A program made the position numbers and the translations under genes. A DNA stretch of 64,000 bases from Oscillospiraceae bacterium (lineage in GTDB: Bacteria; Bacillota; Clostridia; Oscillospirales; Oscillospiraceae): positions 32,512 to 96,511 of the forward strand of contig SVMF01000009.1 in the NCBI GenBank assembly GCA_015067565.1, written 5' to 3'. Each line of letters begins with the position of its first letter. The first letter of the stretch is position 1. Of this stretch, positions 20,351 through 29,015 are shown piece by piece. Under the pieces are notes generated by a model. That model did no database searches. It saw only the letters and a program-made list of their open reading frames with translations, and was not told the origin of the DNA.

Positions 20351-21444
20351 ACACGATTACCGACTACTTGCATAGGAAGGCTTCGGCCAATGCCGTACCG
20401 TTAAGCGGCTCGTTTGAGCTTTCGCCCGTGTGTAATTTCAGCTGCAAAATGTGCTATATCCGCAAAACACCGCAGCAGATCACAAAAGAGGGCGGAAGTC
20501 TGATCGACTGGAAAGACTGGCTTGCTCTTGCGAAGGATTGCCGGGAGGCAGGTATGCTGTACTTGCTGCTGACCGGTGGAGAGCCGTTCTTGTATCCGAA
20601 TTTCAGAAAGCTGTATGAATCATTGCATGAAATGGGACTCCTCTTGTCAATCAACACCAACGCGTCTTTGATCGATGAAGAGGTGATTGAGTGGCTCAAG
20701 GCCAGGGCTCCCGTGCGTATCAATGCCACACTTTACGGTGCATCGAGACAGACCTATGGCCGAATTTGCGGAAATCCAGATGGCTATGATAAAGCGGTCT
20801 GGGCGATCAGAAAACTGGTAGAGCTCGGCATCCCGGTCGTCATCAATGCCAGTATGATCCCTGAGAATTCGGAGGATCTTGAGGCGATCGTTCATTTTGG
20901 GCGCGAGCTGGCCCTTAATACCCGCATTAGCCATTATATGTTCCCACCGGTACGAAGGGAAAGGGAGAAAACGGATTCGCGCTTTGCCCCCGAAGTGGCA
21001 GCGCAGATGTACATGCGTAGGATCAAGTGTATGTACGAACCCGAGTATTTGCACAATATGCTGCAAAAGCAGACGGAGAAGAAACCGGAGGACACTTGGG
21101 GAAGCTATGGCGATTATATGTGCTGCAGAGCGGGACGAAGCAGCTTCTGGATTTCTTGGACGGGCAAGATGACAGCATGTGGATTGTTCGATTTTCCGAT
21201 CGTAAAGGAGCCGTTCCGCGAACCGTTTGCATGCTGCTGGAAGGAACTGACGCATCTGGTCAGAACCACACCTGTGCTTGAAAGCTGCTATGAATGTTCT
21301 TTGCGAGATATCTGCAATCCGTGTGCGGCGACTGTGCACGCAGAATGCGGTGATGTCAATGGAAAGGCGGAGTATTTGTGCCGTATGGCCGAATGCACCA
21401 GAGATGATATTTTTGCATACCTTAAGGAGGCAAATCATGAATAA
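20347..21444 (+). CDS. Radical SAM/SPASM domain RiPP maturase
   Basis: SPVCNFSCKMCYIRK (CX3CX2C), LLTGGEPFLYPNF. SPASM-type C-terminal cysteines CCRAGRSSFWISWTGKMTACGLF ... CYECSLRDICNPC. Confidence 0.9.
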   Translation: MNTITDYLHRKASANAVPLSGSFELSPVCNFSCKMCYIRKTPQQITKEGGSLIDWKDWLALAKDCREAGMLYLLLTGGEPFLYPNFRKLYESLHEMGLLLSINTNASLIDEEVIEWLKARAPVRINATLYGASRQTYGRICGNPDGYDKAVWAIRKLVELGIPVVINASMIPENSEDLEAIVHFGRELALNTRISHYMFPPVRREREKTDSRFAPEVAAQMYMRRIKCMYEPEYLHNMLQKQTEKKPEDTWGSYGDYMCCRAGRSSFWISWTGKMTACGLFDFPIVKEPFREPFACCWKELTHLVRTTPVLESCYECSLRDICNPCAATVHAECGDVNGKAEYLCRMAECTRDDIFAYLKEANHE

Positions 21445-22099
21445 AATGACTCGATTGATTGCGATTGTGATGGCGATTTTGCTTTTGACAGCTTGCACTG
21501 CGAGCGAGAAAAAGGTGGAGGAAACCGAACTTATTAAGGAATCCGCTATGGCGGGTGGAGAACAGGACACTGAGGATGTAAAGACTGGTGATGATTCTGA
21601 GAATATTGCTGAGCAGTCCGTGCCCGCCGAGAGTGGAACCAACGGTGAAGAAGAGCTGCAGACAAGTGGGGGAGCACAACCCTCCGAGCCGGATAATCAA
21701 TCCAGTGAACCACAAAGTGAAAATACTGACTCCGGAGCAACAAACATCCATTACGAGCCGTACCTTGCTGCGCTGTCATTGATGTCGCTTTCGCTGGAAT
21801 ATCCGGGCTTTGAGCTTGACGGTATTTATTTTGAGACCATTGTAGATGTGTCTGAAAAGTTTGAAAGCAAGGGCCTTTACATTTGTTTTAAAAGCGGCGG
21901 TGAGAGCTTGATCATTCGTGTGCTTCCGATGGAAAACGAACGTACCGAGCCTATGACACGCGATATTTTTGCCGATCAGGTCGGTTATGCAAGCTTTGAT
22001 CTTGCCGATACCATGCCTGAGGGCCTCAAGCGAATGAGAGAAGAGGACTTTGCAAGCCTTTTGCCTGAGCTTACGGCCATCAAGGTTTTGATGCATTGA
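21438..22099 (+). CDS. Putative lipoprotein in RiPP operon
   Basis: MNKMTRLIAIVMAILLLTACTASEKK has a lipobox (LLTAC). Low-complexity acidic linker, then a ~110-aa C-terminal domain. Confidence 0.75.
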
Positions 22100-22109
22100 G
22101 GGATAGACG

Positions 22110-22373
22110 ATGAAGCTAAAATATGAGCTTATGAGCCGTGAGATTATGGGGGAGTATGCCCTGATTCCGGTGGGGGACAGTGCAATTGCTATGGGCGGCA
22201 TGATGATCACCAATGAGGTCGGTGCATTCTTGTGTGAAATGTTGCAGGTAGAAATGACGAAAGACGAACTTATTTCAGCACTCAGAGGCGAGTTTGACGT
22301 CGATCAGGCAACCGCCAATCAGGACGTTTCGGCCTTTCTTGAGCAGCTGGAAGGATGGGATTTATTAATTTAA
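22110..22373 (+). CDS. PqqD family protein
   Basis: YALIPVGDSAIAMGGMMITNEVGAFLCEMLQVEMTKDELISALRGEFDVDQATANQDVSAFLEQL, RiPP recognition element-like PqqD fold pattern. Confidence 0.85.
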   Translation: MKLKYELMSREIMGEYALIPVGDSAIAMGGMMITNEVGAFLCEMLQVEMTKDELISALRGEFDVDQATANQDVSAFLEQLEGWDLLI

Positions 22374-22385
22374 CTTTAATGTGAA

Positions 22386-22424
22386 AGGAGCCCCTGCACT
22401 CCGATTCAGGGGCTCCGTTATTTT
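22386..22424 (+). terminator. Rho-independent terminator after RiPP operon
   Basis: ggagcccctg-cactccgatt-caggggctcc followed by gttatttt. Confidence 0.8.
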
Positions 22425-22507
22425 GCACAAAGAATTAAGGTTTGCTTTGCGAAATTGAATGGAAAACTGTTTATTAATCCGAAAAAATTGATTTTGGGAA
22501 TTGTTGA

Positions 22508-22535
22508 TTGACTTTTTGTGCAAGTGTGTTAAAAT
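22508..22535 (+). promoter_or_regulatory. Predicted promoter upstream of pilus locus
   Basis: TTGACT, 16-nt spacer, TAAAAT. Confidence 0.5.
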
Positions 22536-22660
22536 GGTACAGGAAGGAGAGTTTCAGCGATTTACTTATTTGTGGATTTGCCGGGAACTTTCTATTATTT
22601 TGCTTAAAACGCCGTTTTTATTGCGTTTCTGACCACGATTGCTTGGAGACGATAGAAATC

Positions 22661-23284
22661 ATGACCAAAAAAGATTTGCGAAAACTCAGCAGGGCAGAGC
22701 TTCTTGAGCTTCTGATCGGACAGACAAAGGAAGTTTCGGCTTTGGAAGAGAAGCTTGCGCAGATGCAGCAGGAAAATGACCAGTTGAGCGCACAGCTCGC
22801 CGATCGGCAGATTGTGATGCAAGAGGCGGGTTCCATCGCGGAGGCCAGTCTTCGCCTGAATGGTGTGTTTGATACGGCTGAGAAAGCTGCGCAGGAATAT
22901 CTTGAAAACATTCGCCTTCGCAATGAGGCGTTGAACTCCTTTGCACAAGAAGCTGAAGCTAAGATGCAGGCAAAGATCGATGCCATGATGCAACAGGCAC
23001 AAGCTGACGAAGCGGAAGCGCAAGCAAGGGTGGATGCGCTTTTGGCGCAGGCCGATCTGATCGAGACCGAGGCAAAACAGAAGGCTGATGTGATCATTCT
23101 TGAGGCGCAGGAACGCAGCGAACGACTGGAAAGCGAAACCAAGAGCAGGTGTGATGAGATGCTCGCAAAGGCGGAGCGAGATTCGGATGCTTACTGGAAA
23201 CAGGTTTCGAAAAGGTTTGGTGACTTTGTCAAACTGCGTGACGATGCAAGGGCAACACTTGCCGAAGAAATGAGACGAGTTTAG
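22661..23284 (+). CDS. Coiled-coil protein (DivIVA-like helical repeats), hypothetical
   Basis: MTKKDLRKLSRAELLELLIGQTKEVSALEEKLAQMQQENDQL; long heptad-rich Ala/Glu/Gln region. Confidence 0.6.
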   Translation: MTKKDLRKLSRAELLELLIGQTKEVSALEEKLAQMQQENDQLSAQLADRQIVMQEAGSIAEASLRLNGVFDTAEKAAQEYLENIRLRNEALNSFAQEAEAKMQAKIDAMMQQAQADEAEAQARVDALLAQADLIETEAKQKADVIILEAQERSERLESETKSRCDEMLAKAERDSDAYWKQVSKRFGDFVKLRDDARATLAEEMRRV

Positions 23285-23295
23285 GCGGAGTTTGA

Positions 23296-23877
23296 ATGGA
23301 AAAGAAAAAGATTGAGCTTCCATCCATCGAGGCTATGGAGGCTGAGCTCAAGCGAGTCAAATATCAAAAGCGTTATCGCAAGGTCATCCGCAGCACGATT
23401 TATACGCTCGTCACGGTTGCTGCGGTTGCGGTTCTGGTCGCAACGCTCTGGCTGCCTGTTTTGCAAATTCAGGGCAGTTCCATGACACCGACGCTTTATG
23501 ATGGAAATATTGTGGTTTCCGTCAAGGACAGTACGTTTGAAACCGGCGAGGTTATCGCATTTTATTACAATAACAAAATCCTTGTGAAGCGAGTAATCGC
23601 ACAACCCGGTGATTGGGTCGATATTGACGCCGACGGCACGGTGTTTGTCAACGGCGTCGAGCTCGACGAGCCTTACCTGCAGGAAAAGGCCTTGGGAGAA
23701 TGCAACATTGAGCTTCCATACCAGGTTCCCGCGGCAAAGATCTTTGTTATGGGTGATCACAGAAGTGTTTCGGCAGACTCGAGAAATACAGCTGTCGGTT
23801 GTGTTTCTGAAGAACAGATTGTCGGCAAGATTGTGTTTCGAGTTTGGCCATTATCTGAATTTGGATCGATAGGATAA
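23296..23877 (+). CDS. Signal peptidase I (pilus-locus associated)
   Basis: GSSMTPTLYDGNIV, ILVKRVIAQPGDWV, FVMGDHRSVSADSR; in the same block as pilin and sortase genes. Confidence 0.92.
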   Translation: MEKKKIELPSIEAMEAELKRVKYQKRYRKVIRSTIYTLVTVAAVAVLVATLWLPVLQIQGSSMTPTLYDGNIVVSVKDSTFETGEVIAFYYNNKILVKRVIAQPGDWVDIDADGTVFVNGVELDEPYLQEKALGECNIELPYQVPAAKIFVMGDHRSVSADSRNTAVGCVSEEQIVGKIVFRVWPLSEFGSIG

Positions 23878-23898
23878 ACGAAAGTTGGTGAGTCCTGA

Positions 23899-26800
23899 AT
23901 GAAATTTGATACGCTGCAGAGAGTGGCGAAGTACAGCAAAGCCCGAAAACGCAAAAAGCGTTGGCAAAAGCTGGTTACTTGTCTTGCTGCGGTTGTGGTG
24001 TTCTGCACAGCATATGCGCTGATCCTTCCGGCAATCACAAAGGAACGGCCAAAATATTGTGGTATGCAGGAGCATACGCACAGTGCCTCGTGCTATGAGG
24101 AGGGTCAGCGTCTGCTGACCTGTGATCCTGTTGTCGAGGGGCAGATGCTTCTGCATTCGCACAATGAGTTGTGCTACGATGCCCAGGGGAACCTGATCTG
24201 CATGCTTGAGGAACTTACAGGTCATACGCATGGGATGCAATGCTTCGAGCTGGATCTGGTCTGTGTCAGCGACGACGAAGCGCATACGCATACGGATGGA
24301 TGCTATGCAGCTCGCAGCTTGTGCAATCTTCCAATGGCACACAGCCATACAGACACCTGCTATGCAGAAGGCAAGCTGATCTGTCCTTATCCCGAAATTT
24401 TGGAGCACGTACATAACGATGCCTGCTTCACAAGGGTTGATGCGACGCTGCTTTGCGAAAAGACGGAGCATGTTCATGATGAGAACTGCTTGGTTGATCG
24501 AACGGCAGATGTCGAAAGGGAAGAGGATTGGCTTGAGACCCTCCCGAAAGAGGAACTGAGTGAAAACTGGGCGCTCGATACGCTGAGCATTGCAGAGAGC
24601 CAGCTTGGCTATCAAGAGAGCAAAGAGAACTACGAGATACTGCCGTCCGGTGTCAAGAAGGGCTACAGTCGCTATGGCGCATGGTACGGCGACCATTACG
24701 GCGACTGGTGCGCAATGTTTGTCAGCTTCTGTCTGAACTACGCAGAGGTCGATTCCGAGTTCCTGCCCTTTGAGGCCAACTGCCAGACTTGGGTGGAAAA
24801 GCTCGAGGAGCTTGAACTTTATCATAAGGCGAATGAATATCCTGCCGGACCCGGCGATATTATCTTCTTTGATTATGAGGGGGATGAGAGCGCTGATCAT
24901 GTAGGCATTGTTGTTGAAATTATTGAACCGGATGAGAAGGAAAAAGACAAGCTTCCTGTCATCAAAACGATTGAGGGCAACTCCAGCAACTGCGTTGAGT
25001 ATAAGGAATATTCGGTAGCTGACCGCAAACTGATGGGCTACTGCGACGTGGACAAGGCTCAGCGCAATTATATCGAAAAATGCGTACATACCAAAACCTA
25101 CGAGACTGAGTTGTTCCGCGTGAGTGCGAGCTATGTAGCTGCGGCTGGGATTCCTGAGGAAGCGGAGCTGATGGTTCGCAGCATCATGCCGGATACCGCA
25201 ATTTATGGAAGCTGCCATGCGGATGCAGAAGCATTTTTGGGAGCTGATTGTGCAGACGTGGTAAGCTGTAAAATTACCGATTTTAAGCTATATGACATCT
25301 GCTTCACGCTCGATGGACAGGAGATAGAGCCATCGTCTTGGGTAGATGTTGAAATTCAACTCCACGATGCACAATTGAGTGCAAATGAATCGGTTACTGT
25401 GATCCATTATCGTGATGATGGTGTTGAGATTCCGGATGATGTTGCGTTCACGACCTATGACAGCGGCCTTACAACCAGCTTTGAGACAGATAGCTTCTCT
25501 CTGTTTGCTGTTGTTACAACACAAGAACAGGTCGTACCCATTATCTGCCTGAACAAATTCAGCATCACAAGCACCAATATTCAGTCCTTGGCGGGTAGAC
25601 GATATATGATCACTGCCGGCGATTATGCGTTGGCTCTGAGCGACGACCAAATGCTTGCTACTGAGCTTACTGTTGCTCAGACAGATGATCGCAGAACGGC
25701 TTCTGAGGAGCTTGTGTGTTGGGAATTTGAACAGAGCTCTGGTACAAGGTATTATATCAAGACAGTTCGAAACGATACAAATTATTACCTAAGTATCGCA
25801 GATACCGCATTCGAGGTAGTGACGGAAAAGGGTGATGCTACCGTTTTCACAGCTACACGCAGCGGTACAAACCTTACAATTGCAAACGGTAGCTTGTATC
25901 TAAACCTTTCGGATGTCGGTGTGAGCGCCGGAACTTCTTCTAATCTGAGCCTCTACACGATCCCTTCGGGAGAGTTTACAGTCACTTTCGATGGTCAGAT
26001 TGGTAAAGCTGCTTATTTTATGAACAGCGGACAGAGCCAAACTTATAAGTTTGATGATTCGAAGAAGTGGGATGTCAAAACTACCAACAACGGTTATGTG
26101 ACGTTGCCCACCGCAGAGGAGACACAGACTCCGGGCAATTATCCGTTGAAGCTGAATGGTTGGTATGACATTATCAACAAGGTCTTTTACGACAGCTCTA
26201 TGCTTGGACAGCAGATTCGTGTTACAAATAATACGATTTTCTATCCGGAATGGATCCCAGCTTCGTACGATATTGGACGTGATGTGAATGTCATCAAGGG
26301 TCAGCCCGATACAAGCGATTTTATCCAGACACATGTTTACGATTACACCGAGCTTTTTAATACGCATAGCGCAAATTATAATGAGTCTACGAAAGCTTGG
26401 GAATTTGATCCGAACAGCGAGCTTGGATTTATCTTCTTCGATTATCTTACCACAGGCAATATAGGTAACATCAGCAACAAAAACCAGGCGGTTGATGGTG
26501 TTACGGTAAATGCCGAAAAAACGAACGGTAGACGTGGGTCATCTACGAGCTTCCCCGGCACGATAACCACGGGCATCGCAAATGATCAGCGACTTGAAGC
26601 GCTTTTCGGCACAAAGCCTCTGGCCGGCAGACACAATGTCGGTGAGGCGGACTGGCTGTACAGTTTTGATCCGGATACCGGTTTTTACTACTATAATAGT
26701 GCGAAAAATGCCGCTTCCTACAATCAAAGCGAGCAACGCTTCTATGTTTATGACTATGTTGTCAATATTGACAGCCAGAACAGCTTGAATGACTTCTTGC

Positions 26801-28959
26801 CGCTTAATTACGGCCAGCATCAGTATGCCGAGAAGGATAATGAGGCGAATTACTGGTTTGGTATGAAGAGCGAGATTACATTCTATCTGCCGGATGACAG
26901 TGGTAGCGGAAAGAATAAGTCTACGAACGGAACGGATATGCAGCTTCGCTTCTCGGGTGACGATGATATTTGGATTTTCATTGATGACAATCTCGTTCTT
27001 GACCTGGGCGGCGTGCATGATGTCGTTTATGGCGAGGTTAATTTCTCGACCGGTAAGGTTACGACAGGACAAGCTCTTTCTTCAAGTGCTATTGCGCAAG
27101 ACACAGCACCTTCTTATGCGGATATGCCCGGTGTTACCTATGGCGCAGCCGGAGTTACCACGATGGATCTTCCTGATGTGATTGAGGGAGGTAAGGAGCA
27201 CAAAATCACGATCTATTACTTGGAGCGTGGATCCTCGCTCTCGAACTGTGCAGTCTACTTTAATCTTTCTCCTGCCTACGAGCTTCAGATTACGAAGACA
27301 GATCCGAGCTTGAATGAGGAGGGAGCACATGACAACCTTCCGGGGAAACCACTCGCTGGAGCTCAATTCCAAGTCTTTGATGATGCGGCATGCACAACTC
27401 CCTCTACACTGTACATCATTGGCGAGGACGGCAGCAGAGTGGAAAGCGTCGACTCCATATTTACCACAGGTGCTGACGGTATCGTGAGATGCTGGGGACT
27501 GTTCCCGAATAAAACATACTACATAAAAGAGATCAAACCACCGAGTGGATATCCCGGTATGTCGGAATATCTTATTAAGATTGACCTGAATGCTGTTGGT
27601 GAGGCTGTTATTGTCACGCTTGACAGCAACGGTAGCGAGTGGAAATTTGCCGATGCATATTACCGTTCAAGCGAAAACGAGCATCTGATCCATATTGATG
27701 TTTATAATGAGAAATTTATAACTTCTCAGGAAGATGCCCACCGTTCCTTGTCTGTAATGAAGGAATGGGCGGAGGGCAGTGAAAACATTCCGGATGAGAT
27801 CGAGGTCACACTTCTTGCAAACGGGGAACCTACGAACCGAAAGCTCACCATTGGCAAGGAAGATGACTGGAAAGCGACCTTCTATTACCTGCCGGTCAGA
27901 GATGCTGATGGTAAGGAAATCGAGTATTCGGTTGTCGAAACTTCTGTGATCGGCTTTGTACCGAGCTATGAGTATGTGGAGGGAGAGAAGTACACCGTTG
28001 TTGTTCAAGAGGCTAACTGGGGAACGGTTACAACACTTGAAGACGGTAAGACATATCGTTTCGTTGCCAGCAGCAGAGCGGTTTCGAACGAAGGTGGAAG
28101 TTCACTCGTGGCACATACGCCTTCGGAAACAGATACCGAGCAACAGTGGATTGCGCATTATGTGACGAATGGATTCCTGCTGCAAAATGTTGCGCACCCG
28201 ACGCGCTATATGTCTATCAGCACATCAAGTGCTACAGCGGTTGTGGGATCTAACGGTAATGAACCAAGCGGAAACAATGTCACGATCAATCTTACCAATG
28301 GATCACTGAAATCAAGGGCTACCAGCGTTGGCCGCAATGCTTCTCTGTATTACAGCAATGGCAGCTATAGAGGTAGTGCGTGGAGTTCAACCTCGTTTAC
28401 AACCTACGTTTACAACGAGGCAATTGTGGAAGAAGTTGACAATCCTCCGTACTGGAAGGTTACGAACACACCGCGACCGACGCACATAAACATACCGATA
28501 CAAAAGAATTGGGACCGTACGCTTCCGGGCTCAAGCAAGAAGGAGGTTACCTTCAGCCTTTACTATGTGGCAGAGGGTAAGAATCCTGAACTTAAGGGCA
28601 CGATTGCGTTGAATGAACAGAATGTTTGGTTTAACGAATTTGTGAATATGCCCGTTCCTGAGGAGGGCGCATTCTACTGTGTCATAGAAAATACGACGGA
28701 ATTTGATGTGCGATATGGCGATAACCTCGTTAAGATCATCATCGACGGAAAACTGAGAGAGGCTTCCAAGGTTGTTCTTGACGATGAAGGGAAAGCGGTA
28801 CAGGTTGATATTACCAACAGCTTCCTTCTGGTCATGCCCGCCACAGGTGGGGTCGGTACCCAATGGTATACAATAGGAGGACTTGTGTTGATCGTTGCAA
28901 GTTTGCTCCTGATGTATAAACGTCAAAAATGCAGAAAGGAGGATTATATATCTTCCTAA
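23899..28959 (+). CDS. Large cell-wall-anchored pilus/adhesin protein (HxH-Cys array, CHAP-like, fibro-slime, SpaA/Cna-B domains)
   Basis: N-terminal TM; repeated H-x-H-x(5)-C-Y units; CHAP-like domain (GDWCAMFVSFCLNYA ... GDIIFFDYEG...DHVGIV); fibro-slime-like MQLRFSGDDDIWIFIDDNLVLDLGGVH; C-terminal sorting-like VMPATGG + TM + KRQKCRK. Confidence 0.85.
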   Translation: MKFDTLQRVAKYSKARKRKKRWQKLVTCLAAVVVFCTAYALILPAITKERPKYCGMQEHTHSASCYEEGQRLLTCDPVVEGQMLLHSHNELCYDAQGNLICMLEELTGHTHGMQCFELDLVCVSDDEAHTHTDGCYAARSLCNLPMAHSHTDTCYAEGKLICPYPEILEHVHNDACFTRVDATLLCEKTEHVHDENCLVDRTADVEREEDWLETLPKEELSENWALDTLSIAESQLGYQESKENYEILPSGVKKGYSRYGAWYGDHYGDWCAMFVSFCLNYAEVDSEFLPFEANCQTWVEKLEELELYHKANEYPAGPGDIIFFDYEGDESADHVGIVVEIIEPDEKEKDKLPVIKTIEGNSSNCVEYKEYSVADRKLMGYCDVDKAQRNYIEKCVHTKTYETELFRVSASYVAAAGIPEEAELMVRSIMPDTAIYGSCHADAEAFLGADCADVVSCKITDFKLYDICFTLDGQEIEPSSWVDVEIQLHDAQLSANESVTVIHYRDDGVEIPDDVAFTTYDSGLTTSFETDSFSLFAVVTTQEQVVPIICLNKFSITSTNIQSLAGRRYMITAGDYALALSDDQMLATELTVAQTDDRRTASEELVCWEFEQSSGTRYYIKTVRNDTNYYLSIADTAFEVVTEKGDATVFTATRSGTNLTIANGSLYLNLSDVGVSAGTSSNLSLYTIPSGEFTVTFDGQIGKAAYFMNSGQSQTYKFDDSKKWDVKTTNNGYVTLPTAEETQTPGNYPLKLNGWYDIINKVFYDSSMLGQQIRVTNNTIFYPEWIPASYDIGRDVNVIKGQPDTSDFIQTHVYDYTELFNTHSANYNESTKAWEFDPNSELGFIFFDYLTTGNIGNISNKNQAVDGVTVNAEKTNGRRGSSTSFPGTITTGIANDQRLEALFGTKPLAGRHNVGEADWLYSFDPDTGFYYYNSAKNAASYNQSEQRFYVYDYVVNIDSQNSLNDFLPLNYGQHQYAEKDNEANYWFGMKSEITFYLPDDSGSGKNKSTNGTDMQLRFSGDDDIWIFIDDNLVLDLGGVHDVVYGEVNFSTGKVTTGQALSSSAIAQDTAPSYADMPGVTYGAAGVTTMDLPDVIEGGKEHKITIYYLERGSSLSNCAVYFNLSPAYELQITKTDPSLNEEGAHDNLPGKPLAGAQFQVFDDAACTTPSTLYIIGEDGSRVESVDSIFTTGADGIVRCWGLFPNKTYYIKEIKPPSGYPGMSEYLIKIDLNAVGEAVIVTLDSNGSEWKFADAYYRSSENEHLIHIDVYNEKFITSQEDAHRSLSVMKEWAEGSENIPDEIEVTLLANGEPTNRKLTIGKEDDWKATFYYLPVRDADGKEIEYSVVETSVIGFVPSYEYVEGEKYTVVVQEANWGTVTTLEDGKTYRFVASSRAVSNEGGSSLVAHTPSETDTEQQWIAHYVTNGFLLQNVAHPTRYMSISTSSATAVVGSNGNEPSGNNVTINLTNGSLKSRATSVGRNASLYYSNGSYRGSAWSSTSFTTYVYNEAIVEEVDNPPYWKVTNTPRPTHINIPIQKNWDRTLPGSSKKEVTFSLYYVAEGKNPELKGTIALNEQNVWFNEFVNMPVPEEGAFYCVIENTTEFDVRYGDNLVKIIIDGKLREASKVVLDDEGKAVQVDITNSFLLVMPATGGVGTQWYTIGGLVLIVASLLLMYKRQKCRKEDYISS
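24052..24500 (+). repeat. Histidine/cysteine repeat array in surface protein
   Basis: Translation shows HTHSASCY, HSHNELCY, HTHGMQCF, HTHTDGCY, HSHTDTCY, HVHNDACF, HVHDENC at near-regular spacing, with interleaved L-x-C. Confidence 0.85.
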
Positions 28960-29015
28960 TGCGTACAAATTCGCTCAAAAATTCAATCTGATAAAACATG
29001 AAAGGAAAAATTGTC

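Noticed and set aside
24052-24500. DNA-level tandem repeat or CRISPR
   Set aside because: The periodicity is at the protein level (HxH...C) within a long coding frame.
23851-25218. 455-aa minus-strand ORF
   Set aside because: Antisense to the pilus giant gene; no coherent domain.
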